A stretch of DNA of 64,000 nt from Corydoras sp. C115 (taxonomy: Eukaryota; Chordata; Actinopteri; Siluriformes; Callichthyidae). The notes below the pieces were generated by a model, which made no database searches, was not told the origin of the DNA, and worked only from the letters and a program-made list of their open reading frames with translations. The position numbers were made by a program, and so were the translations under genes. The stretch spans positions 1,222,501-1,286,500 of the forward strand of contig JAFMOC010000085.1 in the NCBI GenBank assembly GCA_019802505.1. Reading direction: 5' to 3'. Below are positions 63,868 to 64,000 of this stretch, piece after piece; the stretch's first letter is position 1, and each line of letters opens with the position of its first letter.

Positions 63868-64000
63868 GGTTCTCCATGCCCATCCAGGGGAGAACGTCTC
63901 GAGCGCTGGGCAGATACACCCAGGACAGGACACCAATCTATCACTGGACACACACTCACACAGACACACTCTATATGGGGTAATTTGGAGAATTCAATTG
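63868..64000 (-). repeat. SINE-V, cut by window edge
   Basis: Reverse copy from GGGGTTCTCCATGCCCATCC to the end of the window. Its 3' tail is missing. Confidence 0.82.

Overview
The window is vertebrate genomic DNA, almost certainly from a teleost fish. Genes are split into short GT-AG exons, the two recognisable proteins are typical of bony vertebrates, and the rest is packed with fish-type tRNA-derived SINEs, hAT-, Tc1/pogo- and Harbinger-like DNA transposon pieces, and long (TA)n/(CA)n microsatellites. I cannot name the species. Two genes can be reconstructed exon by exon, both on the minus strand and head to tail. Positions about 1200-19839 hold kat2a (GCN5 histone acetyltransferase): 17 coding exons giving residues 1 to about 718. 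Its last bromodomain exon or exons lie beyond the left edge. Positions 22727-31284 hold the complete coding sequence of rab5c (endosomal Rab GTPase, 222 residues, five coding exons), with 5' UTR to about 31434 and a likely 3' UTR down to about 21300. All reconstructed exon junctions keep the reading frame. KAT2A and RAB5C are also neighbours on human chromosome 17, so this is a conserved block. The genes are not functionally coupled: one is a nuclear co-activator acetyltransferase (SAGA/ATAC), the other an early-endosome GTPase. Layout: 1-1200, SINEs and an intron of kat2a; 1200-19839, kat2a with introns full of SINEs, one 1.7 kb hAT-like element (12646-14367), a Tc1-type MITE (6023-6543) and a LINE fragment (about 11297); 19640-20055, GC-rich kat2a promoter; 20120-21240, three SINEs between the genes; 21300-31434, rab5c; 31435-57800, no coding exon recognised, only SINEs, hAT MITEs, two pogo-like remnants (42988-44527), a Harbinger/MADF-like remnant (42377-42872), a MITE inside a (TA)n tract (53311-53889) and a tandem array of a second SINE (56345-57615); 57800-62270, badly corrupted sequence that ends in pure homopolymer runs and looks like an assembly or consensus artefact, perhaps hiding a GC-rich first exon near 60.8 kb; 62270-64000, SINEs and unique sequence. 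The dominant repeat, called SINE-V here, is about 345 bp. It has a tRNA-like 5' end (A box TGGCTTAGTGGTTAGCA, B box GGTTCGAATCC), a conserved centre and a 3' end GATAATGGATGGATGGA or (GAAT)n. There are roughly 60 copies or pieces on both strands, many with clear target-site duplications (TSDs). Its translations produce most of the longer open frames in the window and are not genes. The most unusual signals are composite SINE insertions, in which foreign DNA and a second SINE 3' end share one TSD pair; a short hAT MITE family with perfect 8-bp TSDs and an embedded YY1-like motif; UG-repeat tracts directly at three kat2a splice acceptors; and a SINE inserted 9 bases from a rab5c splice donor.
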